Below are positions 24,963-34,124 of a DNA stretch of 64,000 nucleotides, in pieces. The notes below the pieces were generated by a model. The model made no database searches. It was not told the origin of the DNA and saw nothing but the letters and a program-made list of their open reading frames with translations. Positions within the stretch are counted from its first letter, which is position 1, and every line of letters begins with the position of its first letter. The DNA is from an uncultured Aequorivita sp. (GTDB lineage Bacteria; Bacteroidota; Bacteroidia; Flavobacteriales; Flavobacteriaceae), in contig CAKZLK010000016.1 of NCBI GenBank assembly GCA_937125455.1, forward strand, positions 62,001-126,000, read 5' to 3'. The translations under genes and the position numbers were made by a program.

Positions 24963-25607
24963 TTATGGAGCCAGTCTTTCAATTAACCAATCATTATCGT
25001 TTAATGTATAACGTATTCTATCGTGCAACCTGTTAGGTCTGCCCTGCCAAAATTCAATTGAAATTGGTTTTACCAAAAAACCTCCCCAATCATCCGGTTT
25101 TGGAACTTCTTGATTTTCATATTTTTTTTCAAGAGCAACCAAATCTTTTTCAAGCACTTCTCGAGATTCTACAACGCTGCTTTGTTGTGAAACTGCTGCT
25201 CCCAACTGGCTTCCCTTTGGTCGTGAATGAAAATAATTGGTAGAATCTGCTTCGGAAGTTTTTTCAACGGTTCCTTTAATTATTATTTGCCGCTCCATAT
25301 TGGGCCAAAAGAAAGAAAGCGAAACTTTATTATTATTAGCTATGGCCTTGCCTTTCTCACTATTGTAATTGGTATAAAAATAGAAGCCGTTTTCGTCATA
25401 CTTTTTAAGTAAAACCACTCTACCCTTAGGAAATCCATCTGTTCCAATAGTAGAAATTGTCATGGCATTAACTTCATCTATACCTCCGTTTTCCTTTACT
25501 TCAAAAAACCAAGTGCGGAATTGTTGCATCGGGTTTTCATCTACAGCAGGTTCAGAAAGCTCTCCTTTTTCATAAGATTTTCGGTAATCGTGAAGCTTTT
25601 CAGCCAT
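24963..25607 (-). CDS. pdxH: Pyridoxamine 5'-phosphate oxidase
   Basis: A 214-residue FMN enzyme making pyridoxal 5'-phosphate (vitamin B6). Signatures are MAEKLHDYRKSYEKGEL, DGFPKGRVVLLKKYDENGF, FYTNYNSEKGKAI, SFFWPNMERQIIIKG and the C-terminal EFWQGRPNRLHDRIRY with WLIERLAP. It ends 21 bases before sixA on the same strand. Confidence 0.95.
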   Translation of the reverse strand: MAEKLHDYRKSYEKGELSEPAVDENPMQQFRTWFFEVKENGGIDEVNAMTISTIGTDGFPKGRVVLLKKYDENGFYFYTNYNSEKGKAIANNNKVSLSFFWPNMERQIIIKGTVEKTSEADSTNYFHSRPKGSQLGAAVSQQSSVVESREVLEKDLVALEKKYENQEVPKPDDWGGFLVKPISIEFWQGRPNRLHDRIRYTLNDNDWLIERLAP

Positions 25608-25681
25608 AGTTCAAGTTTTAACGCAAGTTAAGAGTTTTAAATAATCTTTAAAACTGAGTCTTATTAAATCTCTATTAAAAT

Positions 25682-26587
25682 TTAAAAAGAAAATTGCTTG
25701 CCGTCTTCGGCCAAATCAACATTTCCAAAAACTTCCTGTGCCTCTTTTCTAAAAAGTTCTAAATTGCCGTAACGCCCAGAATAATGGCCAAGAATTAATG
25801 TTCCTACATTTGCTTTTTTGGCAATAAGCCCAGCTTCTTTTGCCGTACTGTGCTTTGTTTTATCACACAAATGATGATGTTCTTCCAAAAAAGTAGATTC
25901 ATGATATAAAACTGTTGCTCCTTCAATCTGCGGAACCATCTCAGGATTATAAGCCGTATCACTGCAATAAGCATAGGATTTTGTGGGCGGTGGATCAAAA
26001 GTTATTTCGCTGTTTGCAATTAGTTTCCCCGCTTTGTTCTCAACATCAAAGCCCTGTTTTATTTTGTTGTAGTAACTCAAATCAATATTGAGTTCACGAG
26101 CTTTTTCAATATTTAGTTTACGGTCGTCCGGTTTTTCCTTAAAAAGAAATCCGTTTGTATAGACCCTATGGTTTAGTGGAATTGTTTTCACAGAAACTTT
26201 ATCATCTTCAAAAATTATTTGTGTTGTAGATTCTTCTAATTCGTGAAAATAAAGCGGATAATTTGTGTAGGTTTTTCCCAATTTTAAAAGAAGTAAGATA
26301 GCCTCTTTTATTCCTTTTGGACCGTAAACATGAAGCTCTGCTTCTCTTCCTAGGAGCAGGAAAGTAGAAATCAAACCAGGTAATCCGAAAAAGTGATCGC
26401 CATGCAGATGCGAAATAAAAATGTGTTTGATTCTTGAAAACTTAACTTTGTATTTTCGTAACTGGACTTGAGTACCCTCTCCACAATCAATCAAAAACAG
26501 ATGTCCCTTCATCTCTAAAACCTGCGCAGTTGGGTGCGCTGAAGCTGTTGGTGTTGCAGAATGACATCCTAGGATTGTTAGTTTCAT
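25682..26587 (-). CDS. rnz: Ribonuclease Z
   Basis: A 301-residue metallo-beta-lactamase-fold tRNA 3'-endonuclease. The zinc motif is FISHLHGDHFFGLPGL; other ligands are in YCSDTAYN, LYHESTF, and LILGHYSGRY. The N-terminal LGCHSATPT and the IDCGEGTQVQL segment are typical. It removes tRNA 3' trailers. A stretch with a small STAS-like gene (26657-26992) lies upstream on the same strand. Confidence 0.95.
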   Translation of the reverse strand: MKLTILGCHSATPTASAHPTAQVLEMKGHLFLIDCGEGTQVQLRKYKVKFSRIKHIFISHLHGDHFFGLPGLISTFLLLGREAELHVYGPKGIKEAILLLLKLGKTYTNYPLYFHELEESTTQIIFEDDKVSVKTIPLNHRVYTNGFLFKEKPDDRKLNIEKARELNIDLSYYNKIKQGFDVENKAGKLIANSEITFDPPPTKSYAYCSDTAYNPEMVPQIEGATVLYHESTFLEEHHHLCDKTKHSTAKEAGLIAKKANVGTLILGHYSGRYGNLELFRKEAQEVFGNVDLAEDGKQFSF

Positions 26588-26656
26588 TTTAAGTTTTCAG
26601 TAGCAGTTAATTTACAAAATAAAAATTGTGACTGTTTATTTTGACTGCTAGCTTTA

Positions 26657-26992
26657 TTAAAATCCAAGGTCTCTTTCAATTTCTTCCATTTCAACAATAT
26701 CTCCAGCTTCTTGAAGTGTAGGGACCACAATCATTTCAAAAGGAACCTCATCCATATCGATAGCGTCATTCACAATTACAAAAGATTGTTTTGTTTTACG
26801 GTGTAGGTTTGATGTTTTAAGAAATTGCAATAAATGAGGCAGCTCCAATGAATCGTATTTCAAAAGATTCAAAACCACATTCTGACCTTTGTACTTTGAA
26901 GGAATTTGACTCTCCATAAAGGAGGCAAAATCTATAATATCATCCTTTTCATCTTCAAGGACCACAAAATTTGGGTGATTCTCAATCTTCAT
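26657..26992 (-). CDS. Small STAS-like protein encoded between pyrB and rnz
   Basis: A 111-residue acidic protein with the alternating strand/helix pattern of an anti-sigma factor antagonist-like fold (FVVLEDEKDDIIDFASFM, NVVLNLLKYDSLELPHLLQFL, FVIVNDAI, IVVPTLQEAGDIVEMEE). The conserved phospho-Ser of true STAS antagonists is not evident. Its start overlaps the end of pyrB by 11 bases, implying coupled translation. Related proteins sit beside rnz in flavobacteria and sometimes carry its name by proximity; it has no metallo-hydrolase motif. Confidence 0.75.
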   Translation of the reverse strand: MKIENHPNFVVLEDEKDDIIDFASFMESQIPSKYKGQNVVLNLLKYDSLELPHLLQFLKTSNLHRKTKQSFVIVNDAIDMDEVPFEMIVVPTLQEAGDIVEMEEIERDLGF

Positions 26993-27920
26993 GATGTTTA
27001 ATTTTTGAAGCCAATAAATAGATTACAGCCATACGTATGGCTACGCCGTTTTGAACTTGTTCCAGAATAATGGATTGTTTACTGTCCGCTACGTCGCTTG
27101 TTATTTCAACACCTCGATTAATTGGGCCCGGGTGCATTATTACAATTTCTTTACTCAGCGAATCAAGCATTTTTTTATTTAAACCAAATTGCTGTGTATA
27201 TTCTCGGGTTGTGGGGAAATAGCTAATGTCCATTCGTTCGTTTTGAACACGCAGCATATTTGCTACATCACACCATTCCAAAGCTTTACGAAGGTTGGTT
27301 TCAATACCAACATTAATATTTTCTATGTATTTAGGAATAAGTGTTTTAGGACCACACACTTTAACGGTAGCTCCAAGTTTCTGAAGTGCGAAAATATTGG
27401 ATAAAGCAACTCGTGAATGGAGAATATCGCCCACAATCAAAACCTTTTTCCCTGCAACATCACCCAGTTTCTCTCTTATGGAATAACTATCTAGCAAAGC
27501 TTGCGTTGGATGCTCGTGAGCACCATCGCCAGCGTTAATGATACTCGCGTTTACGTGTTTTGAAAGAAATACGCCAGCTCCCGGGTTTGGGTGGCGCATC
27601 ACTACCATATCAACTTTCATAGAAAGAATATTATTAACGGTATCAATGAGTGTCTCGCCTTTGGCCACAGAAGAACTTGACGACGCAAAGTTTATAACAT
27701 CTGCAGAAAGTCGTTTCTCAGCAAGTTCAAAAGATAATTTAGTTCGGGTACTGTTTTCAAAAAAGAGATTGGCAATAGTAATATCACGGAGCGAAGGAAC
27801 TTTTTTGATTGGCCGATTGATAACTTCCTTGAAATGGTCAGCCGTTTCGAAGATGAGTTGGATATCGGCTTCGGTAATGTATTTAATTCCCAATAAGTGG
27901 TTTACACTTAGTTCGCTCAT
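26982..27920 (-). CDS. pyrB: Aspartate carbamoyltransferase, catalytic chain
   Basis: A 312-residue ATCase catalytic subunit of the second step of pyrimidine synthesis. The carbamoyl-phosphate motif is NSTRTKLSFELA; MRHPNPGAG, GDGAHEHPTQALLD and the C-terminal HPGPINRGVEI complete the set. No pyrI regulatory chain is next to it. It starts six bases after pyrR, so pyrR-pyrB forms an operon. An inactive dihydroorotase homologue is encoded at 57.6 kb. Confidence 0.96.
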   Translation of the reverse strand: MSELSVNHLLGIKYITEADIQLIFETADHFKEVINRPIKKVPSLRDITIANLFFENSTRTKLSFELAEKRLSADVINFASSSSSVAKGETLIDTVNNILSMKVDMVVMRHPNPGAGVFLSKHVNASIINAGDGAHEHPTQALLDSYSIREKLGDVAGKKVLIVGDILHSRVALSNIFALQKLGATVKVCGPKTLIPKYIENINVGIETNLRKALEWCDVANMLRVQNERMDISYFPTTREYTQQFGLNKKMLDSLSKEIVIMHPGPINRGVEITSDVADSKQSIILEQVQNGVAIRMAVIYLLASKIKHHED

Positions 27921-27926
27921 AGTTCT

Positions 27927-28466
27927 TTAATTCTTTACTAAATATACAGCGTCTTCTCCATCGTTTTCTTTCCAACAAACTTTTACTTTTTCCCCATTGA
28001 TAGCATCCACTTGTCTTCCGCGATAATCAGGTTGGATTGGTAAATGACGACTAAAACGGCGGTCAATTAAAGTGAGTAGTTCAATTTCCGAAGGTCTTCC
28101 GAACGATTGCATTGCGGTCAATGCGGAGCGTATGCTTCTTCCGGTGAAAAGGACATCGTCTATGAAAACAACATTTTTATCTTCAACAATAAAATCGATT
28201 CGGGTTTTATTGGCTTCCAAAGGTTTTTCGCTTCTTCGAAAGTCATCACGATAGAATGTAATGTCCAAATAACCGAGTTTTATATTCTTGATTTTATATT
28301 CGGTCTCTAGCAATGTTTTCAGTCTTTCAGCTAAAAACACCCCTCTCGGTTGTATTCCGATAAGCACAGTTTTGGAAAAATCGTCGTGTTTTTCAATCAA
28401 TTGGCAAGCCAAACGGTTAAGCGCAATGTTTATCTCGGTTGCGTTCAGTAACACTTTTTGGCTCAT
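27927..28466 (-). CDS. pyrR: PyrR: pyrimidine operon regulator / uracil phosphoribosyltransferase
   Basis: A 179-residue PRTase-type protein. The PRPP loop is VVFIDDVLFTGRSIRSAL, and GIQPRGVFLAERL and DRRFSRHLPIQPDYRG are characteristic. In Firmicutes PyrR binds leader RNA to control pyr genes, and it has uracil phosphoribosyltransferase activity. Start chosen at the ATG at 28466 (MSQKVLLNATEI), where family alignments begin; a longer frame back to 28559 would run towards the rpsA terminator. The 5' leader of about 90 bases holds no clear attenuator. Confidence 0.93.
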   Translation of the reverse strand: MSQKVLLNATEINIALNRLACQLIEKHDDFSKTVLIGIQPRGVFLAERLKTLLETEYKIKNIKLGYLDITFYRDDFRRSEKPLEANKTRIDFIVEDKNVVFIDDVLFTGRSIRSALTAMQSFGRPSEIELLTLIDRRFSRHLPIQPDYRGRQVDAINGEKVKVCWKENDGEDAVYLVKN

Positions 28467-28557
28467 AGGAAGTTCTGAATTATATTCAGAAAGCAAAAAT
28501 ACATTTTTTTTGGCTTTTAAAAGTGATGTATTTAAAATTGATTTAAATCTGGAAAAC

Positions 28558-28589
28558 AAAAAAGCCTCCCGTATCCGGAAGGCTTTTTT
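28558..28589 (-). terminator. Rho-independent terminator of rpsA
   Basis: Stem 28558-28567 with 28580-28589, extended inwards after one mismatch, with T runs on both strands. It lies just after the rpsA stop on the minus strand and separates it from pyrR. Confidence 0.85.
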
Positions 28590-28609
28590 TTATTTATAAA
28601 ATGAAACGA

Positions 28610-30502
28610 TTATTTTTTACCGTCCATTTTGTCTTTAAGTGCTTGAAGCGCAGAGTTGGCATCACCTAAAGTGGTTTTTGCCTCTTCTTGTGAAGCTGCT
28701 TGTTTTTTCACAGCTTCTTTTACAATTTTAGCTTCTTCTTCTTTGTGAAGTATCATATGTGAAGCAACCACTTTCTTGAATTCTTTGTTGAACTCAATAA
28801 TTTGGAATTCTGCTTCATCACCTTTCTTCAACATAGAACCATCTTCTTTTTCAAGGTGACGGCTTGGAACGAACGCAACGATATCATCGTTGAATTTTAT
28901 TGTTGCTCCTTTGTCAACTACTTCATCAATTGAAGCAGTGTGCTTAGTTCCAACAGCAAATTCGTCTTCGTATTTATCCCAAGGGTTTTCTTCAGTTTGT
29001 TTATGACCTAAACTAAGTTTACGGCCTTCAACATCCAATTCTAATACAACCACTTCTAGTTCATCACCAATATTGGTAAATTCACTAGGATGCTTGATTT
29101 TCTTGGTCCAAGAAAGGTCGCTAATGTAGATAAGACCATCGATACCTTCTTCAAGTTCAACAAATACACCGAAATTGGTGAAGTTGCGAACAATACCTTT
29201 ATGGCGTGAACCCACTGGGTATTTTTTAGTGATATCAGTCCATGGGTCTGGAGTCATTTGTTTGATGCCAAGGCTCATTTTGCGCTCTTCCTTATCCATT
29301 GTAAGGATTACCGCTTCAACCTCATCACCAACATTTACGAAATCCTGTGCGCTACGTAAGTGTGTAGACCAAGACATTTCGCTAACGTGGATCAAACCTT
29401 CAACACCTTCAGCAACTTCAATAAATGCACCGTAGTCTGCAATAACAACTACTTTACCTTTTACTTTATCGCCAACTTTCAACTCTTCTCCAAGAGCTTC
29501 CCATGGGTGAGGGTTCAATTGCTTAAGACCTAATTGGATACGTGTTTTATCTTCATCAAAATCAAGGATAACAACGTTCAATTTCTGATCAAGTTCAACA
29601 ATCTCGTTTGGATGGTTAATACGTGACCAAGAAAGATCTGTAATGTGAACAAGTCCATCAACACCACCAAGATCAACAAATACTCCGTATGAAGTGATGT
29701 TTTTAACAACACCTTCAAGTACCTGTCCTTTTTCAAGTTGGCCGATGATTTCTTTTTTCTGCTCTTCGATATCCGCTTCAATAAGCGCTTTGTGGGAAAC
29801 AACAACGTTTTTGAATTCGTGGTTAATCTTAACAACTTTGAATTCCATTGTTTTACCAACATAAACGTCATAATCACGGATTGGTTTAACATCAATTTGC
29901 GAACCTGGCAAGAAAGCTTCGATACCGAAAACATCTACGATCATACCACCTTTTGTGCGGCATTTTACGTAACCGTTTACGATTGTAGCTTCGTCGTGGG
30001 CTGCATTTACGCGATCCCAAGCCTTAATGGTTCTAGCTTTACGGTGGCTTAGAATTAATTGACCAGTGCTGTCCTCACGAACATCGATCAATACTTCTAC
30101 TTTGTCACCAACTTTTAAATCTGGATTGTAACGGAATTCGTTTAGAGAAACAACACCTTCACTTTTCGCGTTAATGTCAATGATTGCATCACGATCGGTG
30201 ATGTAAATCACTTTTCCTTCAACAACCTCATCATCAAGAGTATCAACGAAATTCTCTGCTACTAGTTTTTCAAATTCTTCCAGCTTACCATCGTCGATAG
30301 GATCTATACCTTCTTCGTAGTTGTGCCAGTTGAAATCTGCAAGAAATTTTTCTGGGTTGCTTTCCTTTAAAGAAACTTCCTTTACAGGTTTTTTGGTTTC
30401 CTCTGTTTGAGTTTCTTCAGTTGTCATTTCTGCAACTGCAGTTTCCTCTTGTTTTTTTGCAGCTTTCTCTTCAGCTACTTCTTTGTTTGCTTTATCAGCC
30501 AT
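28610..30502 (-). CDS. rpsA: 30S ribosomal protein S1
   Basis: A 630-residue S1 with six OB-fold S1 repeats (from about residue 85 to 590), the third to fifth being the most canonical: GVVKNITSYGVFVDLGG, GKVVVIADYGAFIEVAEG, GIVRNFTNFGVFVELEEG. The N terminus is a charged, Glu/Lys-rich tail. S1 brings mRNA to the small subunit, and is important where Shine-Dalgarno sites are weak as here. Start set at MADKANKEVAEE; a Met eight codons earlier (30526) is possible. Confidence 0.95.
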   Translation of the reverse strand: MADKANKEVAEEKAAKKQEETAVAEMTTEETQTEETKKPVKEVSLKESNPEKFLADFNWHNYEEGIDPIDDGKLEEFEKLVAENFVDTLDDEVVEGKVIYITDRDAIIDINAKSEGVVSLNEFRYNPDLKVGDKVEVLIDVREDSTGQLILSHRKARTIKAWDRVNAAHDEATIVNGYVKCRTKGGMIVDVFGIEAFLPGSQIDVKPIRDYDVYVGKTMEFKVVKINHEFKNVVVSHKALIEADIEEQKKEIIGQLEKGQVLEGVVKNITSYGVFVDLGGVDGLVHITDLSWSRINHPNEIVELDQKLNVVILDFDEDKTRIQLGLKQLNPHPWEALGEELKVGDKVKGKVVVIADYGAFIEVAEGVEGLIHVSEMSWSTHLRSAQDFVNVGDEVEAVILTMDKEERKMSLGIKQMTPDPWTDITKKYPVGSRHKGIVRNFTNFGVFVELEEGIDGLIYISDLSWTKKIKHPSEFTNIGDELEVVVLELDVEGRKLSLGHKQTEENPWDKYEDEFAVGTKHTASIDEVVDKGATIKFNDDIVAFVPSRHLEKEDGSMLKKGDEAEFQIIEFNKEFKKVVASHMILHKEEEAKIVKEAVKKQAASQEEAKTTLGDANSALQALKDKMDGKK

Positions 30503-30769
30503 TTGTTTGTAGAATTGATTTTTCAAAGCTCCGAAGTTTCGGAAAAACCTTTTAAAATCAATGTTTTGTATTCTGCGCTATTACAAGAAGTTTATGCGAC
30601 TATCCCACAGAAGGGTTTGTTTTTGTTTTGTTTCAATTCCTCTTATTCTTGACTCGTCGCTAAAAGGGGTGCAAAAATAATGTTTTTCTTTTGAAAATCA
30701 AAAGGTTTGGAAACAGAAAGTGAAATTTCTTCTGAAGAAATAAATTAAGACCAGATACATTTAGAATTA

Positions 30770-33466
30770 TTAAAACAACAGGCCTTGTCCGCCTTCGTCT
30801 GTTTTTGAATTGTTTTCATCGCTTGAGTCTTTTGTTGCTGAATCATTTTTGGTTTCGGGTTCTTTTTCATCGGAAGCCATATCCTCTTCATCCACAACGT
30901 CCATCTCTTCTGGCTCAACGGCTGGAGGTGGTTCGTAAGGTAGAGGCTCTAATGCATTTATTTCCAAAACCTTTTCCTTGGTCAGTTGATTGCCCATTGC
31001 GGTAATTCCTTTTACCGCGATGAATTCTTCCAAATTGAGCTCCATATTCTCATCGCGCTCTTGCCCTCTTTTTTTGGCAAAAACCACTTCTGTCATTGGG
31101 CGGTAATCTGTAAAAATCTTTTCGAGATATGAATTGGGGTGATCTGTGATAATCGTTTCATCTTTATCTGGGTGTTCAATCAAAAAGCGCTTCACGTAAA
31201 AAAGCTCTTTTTCTCCTTCCCAATAAATGGCACTCAACGGTTTTTTTGGGTCCCACTTTTCAAGAATGATCATATCATCATCAAAACGCAACTGAAGATC
31301 GGGAACTACCGTTTTAACAATACCTTTTTGATTTACAATAAGCAATCTATCCTCTTTTCTGAATTCACCCAAAAGCTCTCCGCGTTCGTCTACATTCAAG
31401 CGTTGTACGGAATCGTCAAACCATATTTTTCGGGGTTTCAGTGTGGAAAGTCCTTTTTCTTTAAGCTCAATTTTCTTAATGGAATACTTGGTAACAATAT
31501 TTCCTTTGGAATTTCTTCCTTTCACCAACTGATCAGCAAAGTCCAAATCGAACTTTAGTTTTTTAATACTTCCGCTTTGGCGCAGATAAATAGTAACAAC
31601 TTCCGCTTCACCGTTGGGGTTGGCCGTAAAGTAGAGCACTTTCGAGCCTTTATTCCCATTGGTCATGTCATACTCCCTGTCACGAGTAGTAGAAGTTACC
31701 GCAAAGCGTTTCACATAATTTGCGCCACGTGCGCCATCGCGATAAATCATATTGTAAATAGTACGCTTATCTTTTTTCTTGAAAACAGCAACGTGGATAA
31801 TGCCTTTGCCAACAAAAGTTTTTTGATCCACTTTTGTAACCATCATCGTTCCGTCTTCAGTAAAAACAATAATGTCGTCAATATCACTACAATCTGTAAC
31901 GTATTCGTCTCGTTTTAAACTTGTACCCACAAAACCTTCAGCACGGTTTACGTACAATTTTGTGTTTCGAATTACAACCTTCGTTGCTTCTATATCATCA
32001 AAGGTTCTGATTTCGGTCTTACGCTCCTTTCCAGCTCCGTAATCCTTCTTCAATCTTTTGAAATAATCAATCGCATATTCAATCAAATTCGCTAAGTGAT
32101 GCTTTATTTTAGCGATGCTATCTTCTAGTGCATCAATCTTTTGCTGGGCTTTATCAATATCAAATTTCGAAATTCTTTTAATTCGAATTTCTGTCAATCG
32201 CACAATGTCTTCTTCGGTAACGGCTCGTTTTAAGTGCTTAATATGAGGCTGCAAACCTTTATCGATTGCAGCAATTACACCTTCCCAAGTTTCTTCTTCT
32301 TCTATGTCGCGATAGATTCTGTTTTCAATGAAAATACGCTCCAAGGAAGCAAAATGCCATTGCTCCTCCAGCTCATCCAATTGAATCTCCAGTTCACTCT
32401 TGAGAAGTTCAACCGTTCTATCGGTACTTACACGAAGCATTTCTGAAACCCCGACAAACAAAGGCCTGTTATCCTCAATTACACAGCCTAAAGGCGAAAT
32501 GGATGTTTCACAAGCCGTGAATGCATATAGCGCATCAATAGTTTTATCAGGTGAAATACCACTAGGTAAATGAATCTGAATTTCTACCTCGGCCGCGGTA
32601 TTATCCTCTATCTTTTTGATTTTTATCTTTCCCTTGTCGTTCGCTTTTAAAATGGTATCAATAAGCGAAGATGTATTGGTTCCAAAGGGAATTTCAGTAA
32701 TTACAAGTGTATTTTTATCCAGTTGATTGATTCGTGCACGACTTCGGATTTTCCCACCGCGCAAACCGTCGTTGTAATTCGCAATATCCATAATGCCACC
32801 AGTTGGGAAGTCTGGATAAATCTGGAATTTTTTTCCCTGTAGATGCTTAATGGAAGCATCAATCAATTCAATAAAGTTATGTGGAAGAATTTTAGTTGAA
32901 AGTCCCACAGCAATCCCCTCGCCTCCTTGATTTAAAAGAAGCGGAAATTTAACCGGAAGATTAATCGGCTCTTTTCTTCGACCATCATAGGAAGCTTGCC
33001 ATTTGGTGACTTTTGGATTATAAACCACATCTAAGGCAAACTTTGAGAGTCTCGCTTCAATATATCGTGAAGCCGCAGCGCTGTCGCCAGTGAGAATGTT
33101 TCCCCAGTTCCCCTGCGTGTCTATCAATAGATCTTTTTGACCAATCTGTACCATGGCATCCGCAATACTTGCATCACCGTGCGGGTGGTACTGCATTGTG
33201 TGACCAACAATATTAGCCACTTTGTTATAACGCCCATCATCTAGGTCTTTCATGGACTGCATAATGCGGCGCTGCACGGGCTTAAAACCGTCCTCAATAG
33301 CGGGTACAGCACGTTCTAGGATTACATAGCTTGCATAATCCAAAAACCAATCACGGTACATACCAGTTACCTTTTTTATAGATTCACCGGAAGTATCGTC
33401 GTTTACGCCCAAATAATCTGGGCCTGTACTTTCTTGTTCTTCGTTATTGTCGAGTTTGTCACTCAT
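30770..33466 (-). CDS. parC: DNA topoisomerase IV subunit A
   Basis: An 898-residue type IIA topoisomerase A subunit. The DNA-cleaving Tyr is Y135 in AAASRYIEARLS, and the winged-helix motif YHPHGDASIADAMVQIG and the ERAVPAIEDGFKPVQRR entry are intact. The C-terminal half has the degenerate beta-pinwheel blades, and the tail is very acidic (EEDMASDEKEPETK...). Shorter or divergent C-terminal GyrA boxes and the neighbouring parE favour ParC over GyrA. It decatenates chromosomes. Confidence 0.92.
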   Translation of the reverse strand: MSDKLDNNEEQESTGPDYLGVNDDTSGESIKKVTGMYRDWFLDYASYVILERAVPAIEDGFKPVQRRIMQSMKDLDDGRYNKVANIVGHTMQYHPHGDASIADAMVQIGQKDLLIDTQGNWGNILTGDSAAASRYIEARLSKFALDVVYNPKVTKWQASYDGRRKEPINLPVKFPLLLNQGGEGIAVGLSTKILPHNFIELIDASIKHLQGKKFQIYPDFPTGGIMDIANYNDGLRGGKIRSRARINQLDKNTLVITEIPFGTNTSSLIDTILKANDKGKIKIKKIEDNTAAEVEIQIHLPSGISPDKTIDALYAFTACETSISPLGCVIEDNRPLFVGVSEMLRVSTDRTVELLKSELEIQLDELEEQWHFASLERIFIENRIYRDIEEEETWEGVIAAIDKGLQPHIKHLKRAVTEEDIVRLTEIRIKRISKFDIDKAQQKIDALEDSIAKIKHHLANLIEYAIDYFKRLKKDYGAGKERKTEIRTFDDIEATKVVIRNTKLYVNRAEGFVGTSLKRDEYVTDCSDIDDIIVFTEDGTMMVTKVDQKTFVGKGIIHVAVFKKKDKRTIYNMIYRDGARGANYVKRFAVTSTTRDREYDMTNGNKGSKVLYFTANPNGEAEVVTIYLRQSGSIKKLKFDLDFADQLVKGRNSKGNIVTKYSIKKIELKEKGLSTLKPRKIWFDDSVQRLNVDERGELLGEFRKEDRLLIVNQKGIVKTVVPDLQLRFDDDMIILEKWDPKKPLSAIYWEGEKELFYVKRFLIEHPDKDETIITDHPNSYLEKIFTDYRPMTEVVFAKKRGQERDENMELNLEEFIAVKGITAMGNQLTKEKVLEINALEPLPYEPPPAVEPEEMDVVDEEDMASDEKEPETKNDSATKDSSDENNSKTDEGGQGLLF

Positions 33467-33500
33467 TGGGTATTACCTATTCTTTATTTTTATTTTTTAT

Positions 33501-33587
33501 TCTCTGTGTAACTCTGTGATTCTTTGTGTAACTCTGTGTTATAGCTATTACGCCAAGGTGCGCAAAGAATCACAGAGATTCACAAAG
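33501..33587. repeat. Imperfect palindromic repeat of CTCTGTGATTCTTTG units
   Basis: A 15-base perfect inverted repeat (33512-33526 with 33563-33577) lies within tandem variants of CTCTGTGTAA and CTTTGTGTAA, and the right arm is followed by ATTCACAAAGG. The whole block fills the gap between the lipoprotein gene and parC. It can fold into a long stem with no T run, so it looks like a dispersed repetitive element, not a terminator. Confidence 0.6.
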
Positions 33588-33590
33588 GTT

Positions 33591-34028
33591 TTATTTTTGA
33601 ATTACATACGTATTAAGATCAGGTTGTATTGCTTGTCCATTGACCTGAAATTTCTCAATTTCATAAGTATCAAAGCAAAAACCGTCATTTCTTGCTATAT
33701 CTAAATTTAATATATCCATTTCTTCAGAACTCAGCTTCAACATATAATCTTGTCCAGATTCCAATAAATCGAAATAAATTTGAATAACCGTAATTCCTAT
33801 GGATTCATCTTCAAAAAAATCTATAGCAGAAATCTGCTGACCATCTTTTTCCAAAAAAATTTCGGAAGGTTTATAAACGTTATCTTCTCCAATTAAAGAA
33901 ACACCATCTCCATCTATAATAGATATAAATGCAATTGGCTGTGAGGGTTGTATACTTTCACATTCATCATTTTTATTGCAAGACAATACTACAAGGCAAC
34001 TTAAAACTGTTAAAATCTTATTTTTCAT
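33591..34028 (-). CDS. Small lipoprotein of unknown function
   Basis: A 145-residue protein with a lipoprotein signal: MKNKILTVLS then lipobox VVLSC (lipidated Cys about residue 17). The mature part is acidic and beta-rich with SIIDGDGVSLIGEDNVYKPSE and a single later Cys (GFCFDTYEIE), resembling small immunoglobulin-like envelope lipoproteins. It lies between parE and parC on the same strand, an unusual interruption of that gene pair, and its stop abuts the palindromic repeat. Function unknown. Confidence 0.7.
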   Translation of the reverse strand: MKNKILTVLSCLVVLSCNKNDECESIQPSQPIAFISIIDGDGVSLIGEDNVYKPSEIFLEKDGQQISAIDFFEDESIGITVIQIYFDLLESGQDYMLKLSSEEMDILNLDIARNDGFCFDTYEIEKFQVNGQAIQPDLNTYVIQK

Positions 34029-34124
34029 AAAATTTTTATTTCGTTAAATATAAAATAGACTTTCCGAATATAATGCACGCAATAATTCGCAAACCTACTG
34101 CCAACTGCTAATGATTACTATTCA

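Noticed and set aside
28467-28559. Possible pyrR attenuator or extended coding start in the pyrR leader.
   Set aside because: The only strong hairpin there ends the upstream rpsA transcript; no mutually exclusive structure or leader peptide was seen, and family alignment starts at 28466.
33591-34028. The lipoprotein between parE and parC as a topoisomerase regulator.
   Set aside because: It carries a lipoprotein signal and would act outside the cytoplasm; there is no evidence for a regulatory role.
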